DNA of 64,000 bases from Pseudomonas marvdashtae (GTDB taxonomy: Bacteria; Pseudomonadota; Gammaproteobacteria; Pseudomonadales; Pseudomonadaceae): positions 1 through 64,000 of the forward strand of contig NZ_JABWQX020000009.1 of assembly GCF_014268655.2 (NCBI RefSeq), written 5' to 3'. This document shows, in pieces, positions 46,068 through 54,804 of this stretch; positions within the stretch are counted from its first letter, which is position 1; every line of letters starts with the position of its first letter. A program made the position numbers and the translations under genes. Below the pieces are notes generated by a model. It saw only the letters and a program-made list of their open reading frames with translations. It had not been told where the DNA came from and searched no databases.

Positions 46068-48761
46068 ATGAAAAGCCAACCCGATGCCGCCAGCCGTATG
46101 GCGGCCGAGGTAGTGACGCAGTTACCGGTGCCCTCGCGGCTCGGTATGCTGCGTTTCGAACGGCTGAATGAAGCAAGCTGGGCGCTGCTATTTCTTGATC
46201 CCAATTGCGAACGTTACTTCGGTGTGCCGGCGGTTGAGCTGTGCTCGCTGGTCAGTTCTCCTTACGCCAGCCTGATGGAGCCTGAAGCGCGCTATCAGCT
46301 GCATGACGCGATCCAGCAGCAGCTGGCCCAGGCGTCGCACTACCTGATCCGCTATACGCTGCACACCGCCCAGGGACCGATGAACCTGCTGGAAACAGGT
46401 GAGGCTTACAAGCAGCACAATCGTCATCTGCTGCGCGGCTATCTGATCGCCGTGGACAACTTGCTGCAAGACGGGCCATCCCTACCGGCCTTAGACCTGG
46501 AAACTCAGAATTCAAGACTGCAAATTGCCCTGGAACTGAACCAGCGCGCCCAACAGGAGCAGCTCCAGCACCTTGATCGGGTCCGCGCCCAACAAGACCT
46601 GATCTTGCTGCTGACCCGGCAACGCTACAGCGCCAACAATTCGCTACAAGAAGCCGCCGAGCTGATTACCCGCAGCGCCTGCGACATCTATGAGATCGAC
46701 TCCGCGAGCATCTGGAACCTGGACGACGGCAAGCTGCTGCCGATCTCGGCCTACAACCGAGCCTCCCAGGCTTATTACTTGCCGGCAGTGATCAATGCCG
46801 ATGAATTCCCGGATTACATGGAAGCATTGCAGACCTGCCGGGCCATCGACGCCCACAATGCAATGCGCGACCCACGCACGCGAGAAATGGCCGAGAACCT
46901 GCGCGCCCGCGACGTCAATGCGATCCTCGATGCCAGCATCCGGATCGACGGCCAGGTGGTCGGTGTGCTGTGTCTGGAGCAAGTGGGTGCCACTCGTGCC
47001 TGGCAGTCGGACGAGATCGCCTTCGCTGGCGAACTGGCCGACCAATTCGCCCAGGTCATCAACAACCACAACCGCCGCACAGCCACCAGCGCCCTGCACC
47101 TGTTCCAGCGTGCCGTGGAACAAAGCGCCAACGCGTTCCTGCTGGTCAACTGCGACGGTGTGGTGGAGTACGTCAACCCGAGCTTCACCGCCATCACCCA
47201 GTACACCACCGAAGAAGTCCACGGCCAGCGCCTGTCCGAGCTGCCCGCCCTGGAAAATCTCAGCGAACTGCTGTTCGACGCGCCGTCGGCCCTGGCCCAG
47301 AGCAACAGTTGGCAGGGCGAGTTCAAGAGCCGACGCAAAAACCTCGAGCCCTACTGGGGCCAGCTGTCGATTTCAAAGGTCTATGGCGACAACCGCGAAC
47401 TGACCCACTACATCGGCATCTACGAAGACATCACCCAGACCAAGCTCGCCCAACAGCGCATCGAGCGCCTGGCCTATACCGATAACTTGACCAACCTGGG
47501 CAACCGTCCGGCCTTCATTCGCAACCTTGATGAGCGCTTCGCCCGAGACAGCGACTCGCCTATCAGCCTGCTGTTGGTGGACATCGACAACTTCAAGCGC
47601 ATCAACGACAGCCTTGGCCACCAGACCGGCGACAAGTTGCTGATCAGCCTGGCCCGGCGTTTGCGCAACAGCCTGAGCCCCAGCGGCAGCCTGGCACGAT
47701 TCGCCAGTAATGAATTCGCGGTACTGCTGGACGACACCGACCTTGAAGCCGGCCAGCAGATCGCCAGCCAGTTGCTGATGACGCTCGACAAGCCGATGTT
47801 CGTCGACAACCAGTTGATCAGCGTGACGGGCTCCGTAGGCCTGGCCTGCGCACCTTTGCATGGGCGCGACCCCCAGACACTGATGCGCAACGCCGGGCTG
47901 GCCCTGCATAAGGCCAAGGCCAACGGCAAGCATCAGGTCCAGGTATTCACCGAAGCGCTGAACGCCGAGGCCAGCTACAAGCTGTTCGTGGAAAACAACC
48001 TGCGCCGCGCCCTGACCCAGAATGAGCTCGACGTGTTCTACCAGCCCAAGCTGTGCCTGCGCAGCGGCCGCCTGCTGGGCATGGAGGCGCTATTGCGCTG
48101 GAACCATCCGGAAAAAGGCATGATCCGTCCGGACCAGTTCATCAGCGTGGCCGAGGAAACCGGGCTGATCATCCCCATCGGCAAATGGATCGCGCGCCAG
48201 GCCTGCCGCATGAGTAAACAACTGACCGCCGCCGGCCTGGGCAACCTGCAAGTGGCGATCAACCTGTCGCCCAAGCAGTTCTCCGACCCGGACCTGGTAG
48301 CCTCGATCGCCAGCATCCTCAAGGAAGAACAGCTGCCGGCCCGATTGCTGGAACTGGAGTTGACCGAGGGCCTGCTGCTCGAAGCCACCGAAGACACCCA
48401 CCTGCAGCTCGACCAGCTCAAGCGCCTGGGCCTGACCCTGGCCATGGACGACTTCGGCACCGGGTATTCATCCCTCAGCTACCTGAAGAAATTCCCGATC
48501 GACATCATCAAGATCGATCGCAGCTTCATCCACGAAATCCCGGACAACCAGGACGACATGGAAATCACCTCCGCCGTGATCGCCATGGCCCACAACCTGA
48601 AACTCAAGGTCGTGGCCGAAGGCATCGAGACCGCCCAGCAGCTGGCGTTCCTGCGTCGCCACCGTTGCGACGTCGGCCAAGGCTACCTGTTTGACCGGCC
48701 GATCCCTGGCTCCGAGCTCATCGAGAAGCTCAAGCGCTACCCGCGCGGGCCGCTTGTCTGA
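46068..48761 (+). CDS. dipA: Cyclic-di-GMP phosphodiesterase DipA (PAS-GAF-PAS-degenerate GGDEF-EAL)
   Basis: The 897-residue signalling protein has an N-terminal PAS-like segment (about 20-130), GAF (about 180-340), PAS (about 350-465), GGDEF and EAL domains. The GGDEF site reads RFASNEFAVL near residue 545, so it cannot make c-di-GMP. The EAL domain is intact: GMEALLRWNHPEKG near 670 and MDDFGTGYSSLSYLKKFPID near 793. This matches P. aeruginosa DipA, which lowers c-di-GMP and is needed for biofilm dispersion. No membrane helices are seen. It is transcribed toward msrA. Confidence 0.92.
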   Translation: MKSQPDAASRMAAEVVTQLPVPSRLGMLRFERLNEASWALLFLDPNCERYFGVPAVELCSLVSSPYASLMEPEARYQLHDAIQQQLAQASHYLIRYTLHTAQGPMNLLETGEAYKQHNRHLLRGYLIAVDNLLQDGPSLPALDLETQNSRLQIALELNQRAQQEQLQHLDRVRAQQDLILLLTRQRYSANNSLQEAAELITRSACDIYEIDSASIWNLDDGKLLPISAYNRASQAYYLPAVINADEFPDYMEALQTCRAIDAHNAMRDPRTREMAENLRARDVNAILDASIRIDGQVVGVLCLEQVGATRAWQSDEIAFAGELADQFAQVINNHNRRTATSALHLFQRAVEQSANAFLLVNCDGVVEYVNPSFTAITQYTTEEVHGQRLSELPALENLSELLFDAPSALAQSNSWQGEFKSRRKNLEPYWGQLSISKVYGDNRELTHYIGIYEDITQTKLAQQRIERLAYTDNLTNLGNRPAFIRNLDERFARDSDSPISLLLVDIDNFKRINDSLGHQTGDKLLISLARRLRNSLSPSGSLARFASNEFAVLLDDTDLEAGQQIASQLLMTLDKPMFVDNQLISVTGSVGLACAPLHGRDPQTLMRNAGLALHKAKANGKHQVQVFTEALNAEASYKLFVENNLRRALTQNELDVFYQPKLCLRSGRLLGMEALLRWNHPEKGMIRPDQFISVAEETGLIIPIGKWIARQACRMSKQLTAAGLGNLQVAINLSPKQFSDPDLVASIASILKEEQLPARLLELELTEGLLLEATEDTHLQLDQLKRLGLTLAMDDFGTGYSSLSYLKKFPIDIIKIDRSFIHEIPDNQDDMEITSAVIAMAHNLKLKVVAEGIETAQQLAFLRRHRCDVGQGYLFDRPIPGSELIEKLKRYPRGPLV

Positions 48762-48845
48762 CAGCCGCTTATAGCTTGCGGCCGCTTTTCTGAGGCACAC
48801 TGACGGTCTATTTCGCTCAACTCAATCTGACTGAGAGGACTGATA

Positions 48846-49493
48846 ATGGTCTTGCGCTCGGAAATCCTGGTGAACAAAAACGTGCTTCCTACTCAAGAAC
48901 AAGCTCTGCCTGGCCGTGAAACCCCGATGACAGTGCCGGAAAAACACTTCGTCCATGACGCGCCGCTGCTGGGCCCGTTTGCCATGGACGTGGACTTCGC
49001 GATCTTCGGCCTGGGCTGCTTCTGGGGCGCGGAGCGCAAGTTCTGGCAACGCGAGGGCGTGGTCAGCACGGCGGTGGGTTATGCGGGCGGCTTTACGCCG
49101 AATCCGACATATGAAGAAGTCTGTTCGGGCCTGACCGGCCACAGCGAAGTGGTGCTGGTGGTCTATGAGCCAGCAAAAGTGAGCTACGAAGAACTTCTGA
49201 AAATGTTCTGGGAACTGCACAACCCAACCCAGGGCATGCGCCAGGGCAATGACATCGGCACCCAGTACCGCTCGGTAATCTACTGCACCACGCGTGAGCA
49301 ACTGGCAGCGGCGAATAAGAGCAAGGAGATCTTCCAGGCCGAACTGAACAAGGCCGGCAAGGGCGAAATCACCACCGAAATCGACGAAGCGCCGACGTTC
49401 TATTTTGCCGAGGCCTATCACCAGCAATACCTGGCCAAGAATCCTGAAGGGTATTGCGGGATCGGCGGTACGGGCGTGACTTGCCCGATCTGA
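48846..49493 (+). CDS. msrA: Peptide-methionine (S)-S-oxide reductase MsrA
   Basis: MsrA repairs oxidised methionine. The catalytic motif [13 protein letters not shown] places the nucleophilic Cys at residue 58. [22 protein letters not shown] [22 protein letters not shown] and the C-terminal [16 protein letters not shown] with the resolving Cys follow. The 215-residue length, with an N-terminal extension of about 50 residues, is usual for Pseudomonas and enterics. GAGAGGA precedes the ATG. Confidence 0.96.
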   Translation: MVLRSEILVNKNVLPTQEQALPGRETPMTVPEKHFVHDAPLLGPFAMDVDFAIFGLGCFWGAERKFWQREGVVSTAVGYAGGFTPNPTYEEVCSGLTGHSEVVLVVYEPAKVSYEELLKMFWELHNPTQGMRQGNDIGTQYRSVIYCTTREQLAAANKSKEIFQAELNKAGKGEITTEIDEAPTFYFAEAYHQQYLAKNPEGYCGIGGTGVTCPI

Positions 49494-49513
49494 CCTTCCG
49501 GTCTTGCCCACAT

Positions 49514-49537
49514 GATGGCGCCCTTCCAGGCGCCATC
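49514..49537. terminator. Hairpin between convergent msrA and rlmJ
   Basis: GATGGCGCC, a CTTCCA loop and GGCGCCATC form a perfect 9-bp stem in the 50-base gap between convergent genes. No T-run follows on either strand, so termination is plausible but unproven. Confidence 0.5.
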
Positions 49538-49543
49538 AATGCC

Positions 49544-50383
49544 TCAACTCTCAGCGATCAACCAATCCATCTGCCACCCACCCTGGGTCTGCCCAAGCTT
49601 CTTGGACAGCCACGGCAGCAACTCCCGCAATTCCTCTTCAAGTCCCCAAGGGGGATTGGCAATCGCCAGGCCGGAGCCGTTCAGGCTGTTGGGCGTTGCC
49701 AATGGATGCACCAGCAACTCTACCCGCAACAGCTTCGGTGCGCCGGTGCCGGCCAAGTCTTGGTAGAAGCGACGCAACATCCGCTGGTCCTTCACCGGGT
49801 ACCAGATCGCCGCCACGGTCTGGCGCATCCGGCTGATGGCCTCCTTGAGGGACGCGGCGCAGCGCTGCATCTCGTCGAGCTGTTCGAACGGCGGATCGAT
49901 CAGCATCAAGGCACGCTTCTCGGTCACCGGCAGCAGCGCCCGAGGCACATGCCAGCCTTCGCCCAGATGCACCGCCACGCGACGGTCACCCTTCATGTTG
50001 TCCTTGAGGAGCACGCCGTCCTCGGGATGCTTCTCGTTGAGCAAGACGCGGTCCTGGGCACGTGTCAGGCGCCGCGCCAGTTCCGGTGAGCCTGGGTAAT
50101 AGCGCAACTGGCCGTCCGGGTTCATCTCGCGCAGAACGTTCATGTAGTCGGCGGTGAGCGGCGGCAAGTCATCCTGGCCCCACAGCCGCGCAATGCCCTC
50201 CAGGTATTCACCGGTGCGATTGGCCTGGTCACCCTGCAAGTCGTACAAGCCGATGCCCGCGTGAGTGTCGAGATAGGCGAAAGGCTGATCCTTGCGCGAC
50301 ATCAAGGCGATGAGGCGGGTCAAGACCAGGTGTTTGAACACGTCGGCGTGATTGCCGGCGTGGAAGGCGTGACGATAATTCAT
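49544..50383 (-). CDS. rlmJ: 23S rRNA (adenine(2030)-N6)-methyltransferase RlmJ
   Basis: The 279-residue SAM-dependent methyltransferase starts MNYRHAFHAGNHADVFKHLVL, the RlmJ family hallmark. YLDTHAGIGLYDL is the SAM-binding region and LMLIDPPFEQ carries the DPPF catalytic motif of N6-adenine methylases. It methylates A2030 of 23S rRNA. The ATG is at 50383, and the gene is convergent with msrA. Confidence 0.95.
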   Translation of the reverse strand: MNYRHAFHAGNHADVFKHLVLTRLIALMSRKDQPFAYLDTHAGIGLYDLQGDQANRTGEYLEGIARLWGQDDLPPLTADYMNVLREMNPDGQLRYYPGSPELARRLTRAQDRVLLNEKHPEDGVLLKDNMKGDRRVAVHLGEGWHVPRALLPVTEKRALMLIDPPFEQLDEMQRCAASLKEAISRMRQTVAAIWYPVKDQRMLRRFYQDLAGTGAPKLLRVELLVHPLATPNSLNGSGLAIANPPWGLEEELRELLPWLSKKLGQTQGGWQMDWLIAES

Positions 50384-50485
50384 GGCGGCTCCTGCGAAGG
50401 CCGCCGAGTTTACCTTGAAGCGCGCCGAACGTCAGGGGTTCGCGGCCGAGCGGACGAACAGTCGTCAGCCCGGCCCTGTGGCGAG

Positions 50486-52504
50486 CTACGACAAACTACA
50501 AGCGCCGTCCTTGCACCGCTCGCACTCCTCGCAGAAGGGTGCCGGACTTCTCAAGCTCAGTATTTGCGCGAGGGAAAGGTGAGGGGCCAGGGCTGCGGTG
50601 AGCTTTTCCGGGGCGCCGGGCGCGATGGGTGCGGCGCCTTTTGCGACCATTGCGGCGCCGCCCACCTGGATCGGCACGCTGCTGAAGATCCCACCCGGTC
50701 CGATGTTGATCCAGTGCCCCCCCGCCTGGATGGTCGCGCTGGCGCCCGCCTCCAACACGACCTGCTGGCCGGCGCTGACATGAAATCCCCCAGCGGCGCT
50801 GACGGCCTGGTTGGCGACGCGGATGTGCCGGTCGCCCGCGACCAGCAAATGATCGTCCTGTCGGATTTCAACCTGGCGCCGCCCCTGAGTGATGCGCTGC
50901 TCGTCAGCCTTGAGCTCATGCCGCGCCAGACCGGTGACGACGATGCTGCGCTGGTGGTCGACCTGCACGCGCTGGTCATGCAGTACGTGCTGGGTCCAGT
51001 TGCGCTGCGCCCGCAGGTAGATTTCCTCGGCGCCCTTGCGGTCCTCGATGCGCAACTCGTTGTAGCCGCCACCACCCGGGCTGCTCTGGCTGCGCAGGAT
51101 GCTGCGGGTCTTGTCCGCCGGCAGGTCGAGCGGCACCGGGTTGGCACCGTTCGGCAGACAGCCAACCACCAACGGCTTGTCGACGTCGCCCTCCATGAAT
51201 CCCACCAGGACTTCCATGCCGACCCGAGGAATCATCACGCTGCCGTAATGACCATGAGCCCAACCGGTGGCCACGCGCAGCCAGCAACTGGACTGTTCAT
51301 CACGCTCACCGTCGCGGTCCCAGACCAATTGCACCTTGACCCGCCCAAACTCATCGCAATGGATCTCACTGCCCTGCGGCCCCGTCACCACGGCAGGCTG
51401 ATAGCCGTTAACGGTCGGCTTCTTGTGCTGCAAGGGCGGACGAAAGAACACATCCCACGGCGTTGCGAGAAAGGTATTACGGTAGCCTTGGAACTCTTCC
51501 GGGCCAATCGAGGCGGTTTCTTCAAGCACTTGCGGCTGGCGGCCATGGTGGTCGATTTGCGTCAGCAACCAAAGGTCATTCCATGGCGCCCGTGGGTGCT
51601 CCTTGATGCGCATGAAATGCCCGCTGGCAAAGGCACTGTCGTCACCGCTGCCCTGGGCCACGCGATGGTCGGCGCCATGGCGTTCGAGGGTGCGCCGGGC
51701 CAAGAGCTTGCCATCCTCACGATCGATAAACTGACCCGGGTAGTGATAACTCTCAAGCGACGGTAATCGCTGGTTGTCGAGGCCAGCCTGAAGCTGGAGG
51801 CCGGGCTTGCGAAAGTCATAATCGTGCAGTGTCACGGCCGTGGTGCGGGTCTGCAGACGCACCGCCAGGCGCTTGATCGCCGGCTCGCCGGCAGCCATGC
51901 CGCTGCCCGGCAGGTACAGCGTCGATTCAGGCAAGCGAGGAAACATCGTCTGGTCGTCGCCGAACACCAGCAGGTGGCCGCCAAGGCTGTGCTGGAAGTG
52001 ATAGTGAATGCCGACCTCAGCGCAAATCCGCTCGATAAAGGCCAGATCGCTTTCACCGTACTGCACACAATATTCACGTTCGGGGTATTGCCCGCCAAGG
52101 CTGAACTGGTAGGCGTCGGCGAAGATGCCGTGGTCCTTCAAGATACTGGCGACGATATCCGGCACGCTCAGGTGTTGGAAAACCCGCCGGTTGATGCGAT
52201 GGCGCAAGTACGCCAGGCGCGGCACCAGGCTGATCTGGTAGCGGGACAGGCGCTTGCCCGAATCGCCTTGGGCCACGCTGTAGACCTGGCCGTGTATTCC
52301 ACCACCTCGATCATCGAAACTCAGGTACGCCTGGCGATGCAGTAGATCTTCAAGCGCCAGGTCGGGCCGCTCACTGACCAGCTCCAGGTCAAAGCAGTAG
52401 GGCTGGCTGATAGCTTCCTTGCCCTTGAACTCAAGCACCCTGAGCTCATTTGGCCCGCTGTCGAACGTCAGCGTGAAACGTGGTTGGTTGGCAGGCGCGA
52501 ACAT
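50486..52504 (-). CDS. Type VI secretion tip protein VgrG
   Basis: The 672-residue VgrG starts with the gp27-like module (FTLTFDSGPNELRVLEFKGKEAIS...), including YCVQYGESDLAFIERICAEVGIHYHF. The gp5-like OB-fold hub has VTGPQGSEIHCDEFGRVKVQLVWD, HYGSVMIPRVGMEVLVGFMEGD and KPLVVGCLPNGAN. A beta-helix needle with DDHLLVAGDRHIRV repeats follows. The C-terminus is a short CEECERCKDGAC cysteine cluster rather than a toxin domain. No adaptor, PAAR or effector gene follows; rlmJ lies 102 bases downstream. It is an isolated vgrG that must use a T6SS encoded elsewhere. Confidence 0.93.
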   Translation of the reverse strand: MFAPANQPRFTLTFDSGPNELRVLEFKGKEAISQPYCFDLELVSERPDLALEDLLHRQAYLSFDDRGGGIHGQVYSVAQGDSGKRLSRYQISLVPRLAYLRHRINRRVFQHLSVPDIVASILKDHGIFADAYQFSLGGQYPEREYCVQYGESDLAFIERICAEVGIHYHFQHSLGGHLLVFGDDQTMFPRLPESTLYLPGSGMAAGEPAIKRLAVRLQTRTTAVTLHDYDFRKPGLQLQAGLDNQRLPSLESYHYPGQFIDREDGKLLARRTLERHGADHRVAQGSGDDSAFASGHFMRIKEHPRAPWNDLWLLTQIDHHGRQPQVLEETASIGPEEFQGYRNTFLATPWDVFFRPPLQHKKPTVNGYQPAVVTGPQGSEIHCDEFGRVKVQLVWDRDGERDEQSSCWLRVATGWAHGHYGSVMIPRVGMEVLVGFMEGDVDKPLVVGCLPNGANPVPLDLPADKTRSILRSQSSPGGGGYNELRIEDRKGAEEIYLRAQRNWTQHVLHDQRVQVDHQRSIVVTGLARHELKADEQRITQGRRQVEIRQDDHLLVAGDRHIRVANQAVSAAGGFHVSAGQQVVLEAGASATIQAGGHWINIGPGGIFSSVPIQVGGAAMVAKGAAPIAPGAPEKLTAALAPHLSLAQILSLRSPAPFCEECERCKDGACSLS

Positions 52505-52781
52505 CCGATGTGCCTCTGCTGAATGAAGACGGGCGATTCTGCATCAGCTATTCGGAGTCTGGATCGGACGTTGTGAAAAACAGATTTGCCTTACATCTGA
52601 TAAGCCAAAAACTTCGGGGCGCGCTGTACTTTCTTACAGACAAATTTTGCGTCGTGGGTGGCTGGAAGCATTCGCACGCATGAATCGCAACCATGACAGC
52701 CCGCTACAAGGGGTGGGCCATTAGCGGACTCCGGCGTGCTGATCTTCCTCAACCAGCCCGACGATTCGGACGGACACCCAT

Positions 52782-52822
52782 AAAAAAAACGGCCCGTCTC
52801 CAAGGGAGGCGGGCCGTTTTTT
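52782..52822 (-). terminator. Bidirectional-looking intrinsic terminator downstream of putP
   Basis: ACGGCCCGTCTCC, an AAG loop and GGAGGCGGGCCGT form a 13-bp stem with one G-T pair. On the minus strand it is followed by eight T residues, and on the plus strand by six. It terminates putP and insulates vgrG. The remaining 52505-52781 gap, upstream of vgrG, shows no gene. Confidence 0.88.
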
Positions 52823-52858
52823 GATGCTAGGACGAGCCGTGCAGGCCTCGCCGAAAGC

Positions 52859-54343
52859 TTACTGGTTCAAGCGGAAATCTTTCTCGGCCGCGTCGAAGCG
52901 CTGCAGCATACCGGCGGTAGGCGAGCCCATCTTGCTGACAAAATAGATAGCCAGGCTAGCGAAGATGAAGCCCGGGATGATTTCGTACAGGCCCAGCAGT
53001 TCGAAGTGTTTCCAGACCACGACGGTGATCGCACCAACCAGGATACCGGCCAGGGCGCCATTGCGGGTCATGTTCTTCCAGATTACCGAGATCAGAACAA
53101 CCGGACCGAATGCGGCACCGAAACCGGCCCAGGCGTAGCTCACCAGACCCAGTACACGATTTTCCGGGTTAGCAGCCAGGGCGATGGCGACCAATGCCAC
53201 CAACAACACCATGGCACGACCGACCCAGACCAATTCCAGCTGGGAAGCGCTCTTGCGCAGGAAGGTCTTGTAGAAGTCTTCGGTCAGGGCGCTCGAGCAC
53301 ACCAGCAATTGGCAGCTCAGGGTGCTCATCACAGCGGCCAGGATGGCCGACAGCAGTACTCCGGCAACCCAAGGATTGAACAGGATCTTGGCCAGTTCGA
53401 TGAACACGCGCTCAGGGTTTTCGGTAACCGGGCCCGCGACTTCAGGATGGGCCGAGAAGTAAGCGATACCGAAGAAACCGACGGCAACGGTGCCGCCCAG
53501 GCACAGGATCATCCAGGCCATGGAGATGCGACGTGCCTTGGCGATCGACTTGACCGAATCCGCCGCCATGAAGCGCGCCAGGATGTGCGGTTGGCCGAAG
53601 TAGCCCAGGCCCCAGCCCATCAGCGAGATGATCCCGATGAAGGTGGTGTTTTTCAGCATGTCGAACGAAGTGGGATCTTTCGCTTCGATGGCCAGGAACG
53701 TGGTGTCGACACCGCCGGTGGCCAGCAGCACGATGATCGGCGTAAGGATCAACGCGAAGATCATCAAGGTGGCCTGTACGGTATCGGTCCAGCTCACGGC
53801 CAGGAAACCGCCGATAAAGGTGTAGGCGATGGTCGCGGCGGCACCGGCCCACAGCGCTGTCTCGTAGGACATGCCGAAGGTGCTTTCGAACAGGCGGGCA
53901 CCGGCGACGATGCCGGACGCGCAGTAGATGGTGAAGAACACCAGGATGACGACCGCCGAGATGATTCGCAGCAAACCGCTGGTGTCTTCAAAACGGCTGG
54001 AGAAATAGTCTGGCAGCGTCAGCGCATCGCCGTTGTGCTCGGTCTGGACCCGCAGGCGACCGGCCACGAACAGCCAGTTCAGGTAGGCACCGATGATCAG
54101 GCCGATGGCGATCCAGCTTTCCGACAGGCCGGACATGTAGATAGCACCGGGCAAACCCATCAACAACCAGCCGCTCATGTCGGAGGCACCGGCAGAGAGG
54201 GCCGTCACGACACTGCCCAAGCTACGACCGCCCAGGATGTAGTCGGAAAGGTTATTGGTGGAGCGGTAAGCCATCAGGCCGATCAGGACCATGGCTGCGA
54301 TGTAGATCACGAAGGTGATCAGGGTGGGGTTGCTAACACTCAT
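52859..54343 (-). CDS. putP: Sodium/proline symporter PutP
   Basis: The 494-residue SSS-family symporter has about thirteen helices. The family signature regions are present: NLSDYILGGRSLGSVVTALSAGASDMSGWLLMGLPGAIY near the N-terminus and GWGLGYFGQPHILARFMAA in the middle. It imports proline with Na+ as substrate for PutA. It is divergent from putA, and the shared 461-base intergenic region carries five GTTGCA sites, the known recognition sequence of the PutA DNA-binding domain. Confidence 0.96.
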   Translation of the reverse strand: MSVSNPTLITFVIYIAAMVLIGLMAYRSTNNLSDYILGGRSLGSVVTALSAGASDMSGWLLMGLPGAIYMSGLSESWIAIGLIIGAYLNWLFVAGRLRVQTEHNGDALTLPDYFSSRFEDTSGLLRIISAVVILVFFTIYCASGIVAGARLFESTFGMSYETALWAGAAATIAYTFIGGFLAVSWTDTVQATLMIFALILTPIIVLLATGGVDTTFLAIEAKDPTSFDMLKNTTFIGIISLMGWGLGYFGQPHILARFMAADSVKSIAKARRISMAWMILCLGGTVAVGFFGIAYFSAHPEVAGPVTENPERVFIELAKILFNPWVAGVLLSAILAAVMSTLSCQLLVCSSALTEDFYKTFLRKSASQLELVWVGRAMVLLVALVAIALAANPENRVLGLVSYAWAGFGAAFGPVVLISVIWKNMTRNGALAGILVGAITVVVWKHFELLGLYEIIPGFIFASLAIYFVSKMGSPTAGMLQRFDAAEKDFRLNQ

Positions 54344-54491
54344 GAGTTACGCCCTGGCTTTGTTTTTATGGTGCGGTGGCAGTTGAAAGCGCCGACAACG
54401 CAGACGTTGTACCGACGGTTTGCAGACCCGCAAATTTATGACTGATGTTTCCCCAGGAAAGCCATCAGCCGATGCCCCTCGGCTTGGAGCC

Positions 54492-54733
54492 GGTTGCACC
54501 TTGGCCGCGAATGCTATTCAACAAATCAAATAAGGTGCAACCAGTTTCGTTCGAATCAGTTGCACCCAGTCGGTTTTTTCGCCGAACCGACCTTTTTTGC
54601 TCCCTTTTAGTGCAGTAACAGCGATTCGCTAGAAGCCAAAGCACTAAGGGGGTGCAGTTAAGCGAACACAGGAATTCATTTCCTGACGAGCTGCGGAATA
54701 TTCCGACAAAAAAGGGTTGCACCCGGTTGCACC
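54492..54733. promoter_or_regulatory. Cluster of five PutA operator hexamers (GTTGCA) between putP and putA
   Basis: Perfect GTTGCA hexamers occur at 54493, 54536 (reverse), 54559, 54716 and 54726. Most lie in a longer GGTTGCACC or GTTGCACCC context, and the last two are ten bases apart. GTTGCA is the motif bound by the ribbon-helix-helix domain of trifunctional PutA in enterics. The putA product here has that domain. Three sites lie nearer putP and two nearer putA, which suggests repression of both promoters in the absence of proline. Confidence 0.82.
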
Positions 54734-54804
54734 TCATTCAGCTCGCAGCTAATCTTGCCGCCAGCTGATGCCACGCGGTACGTGGCAAACATGAGGATAA
54801 AAAT

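Noticed and set aside
52505..52781. Possible small gene upstream of vgrG
   Set aside because: Short frames on both strands have no ribosome-binding site or recognisable product, so I treat it as leader DNA.
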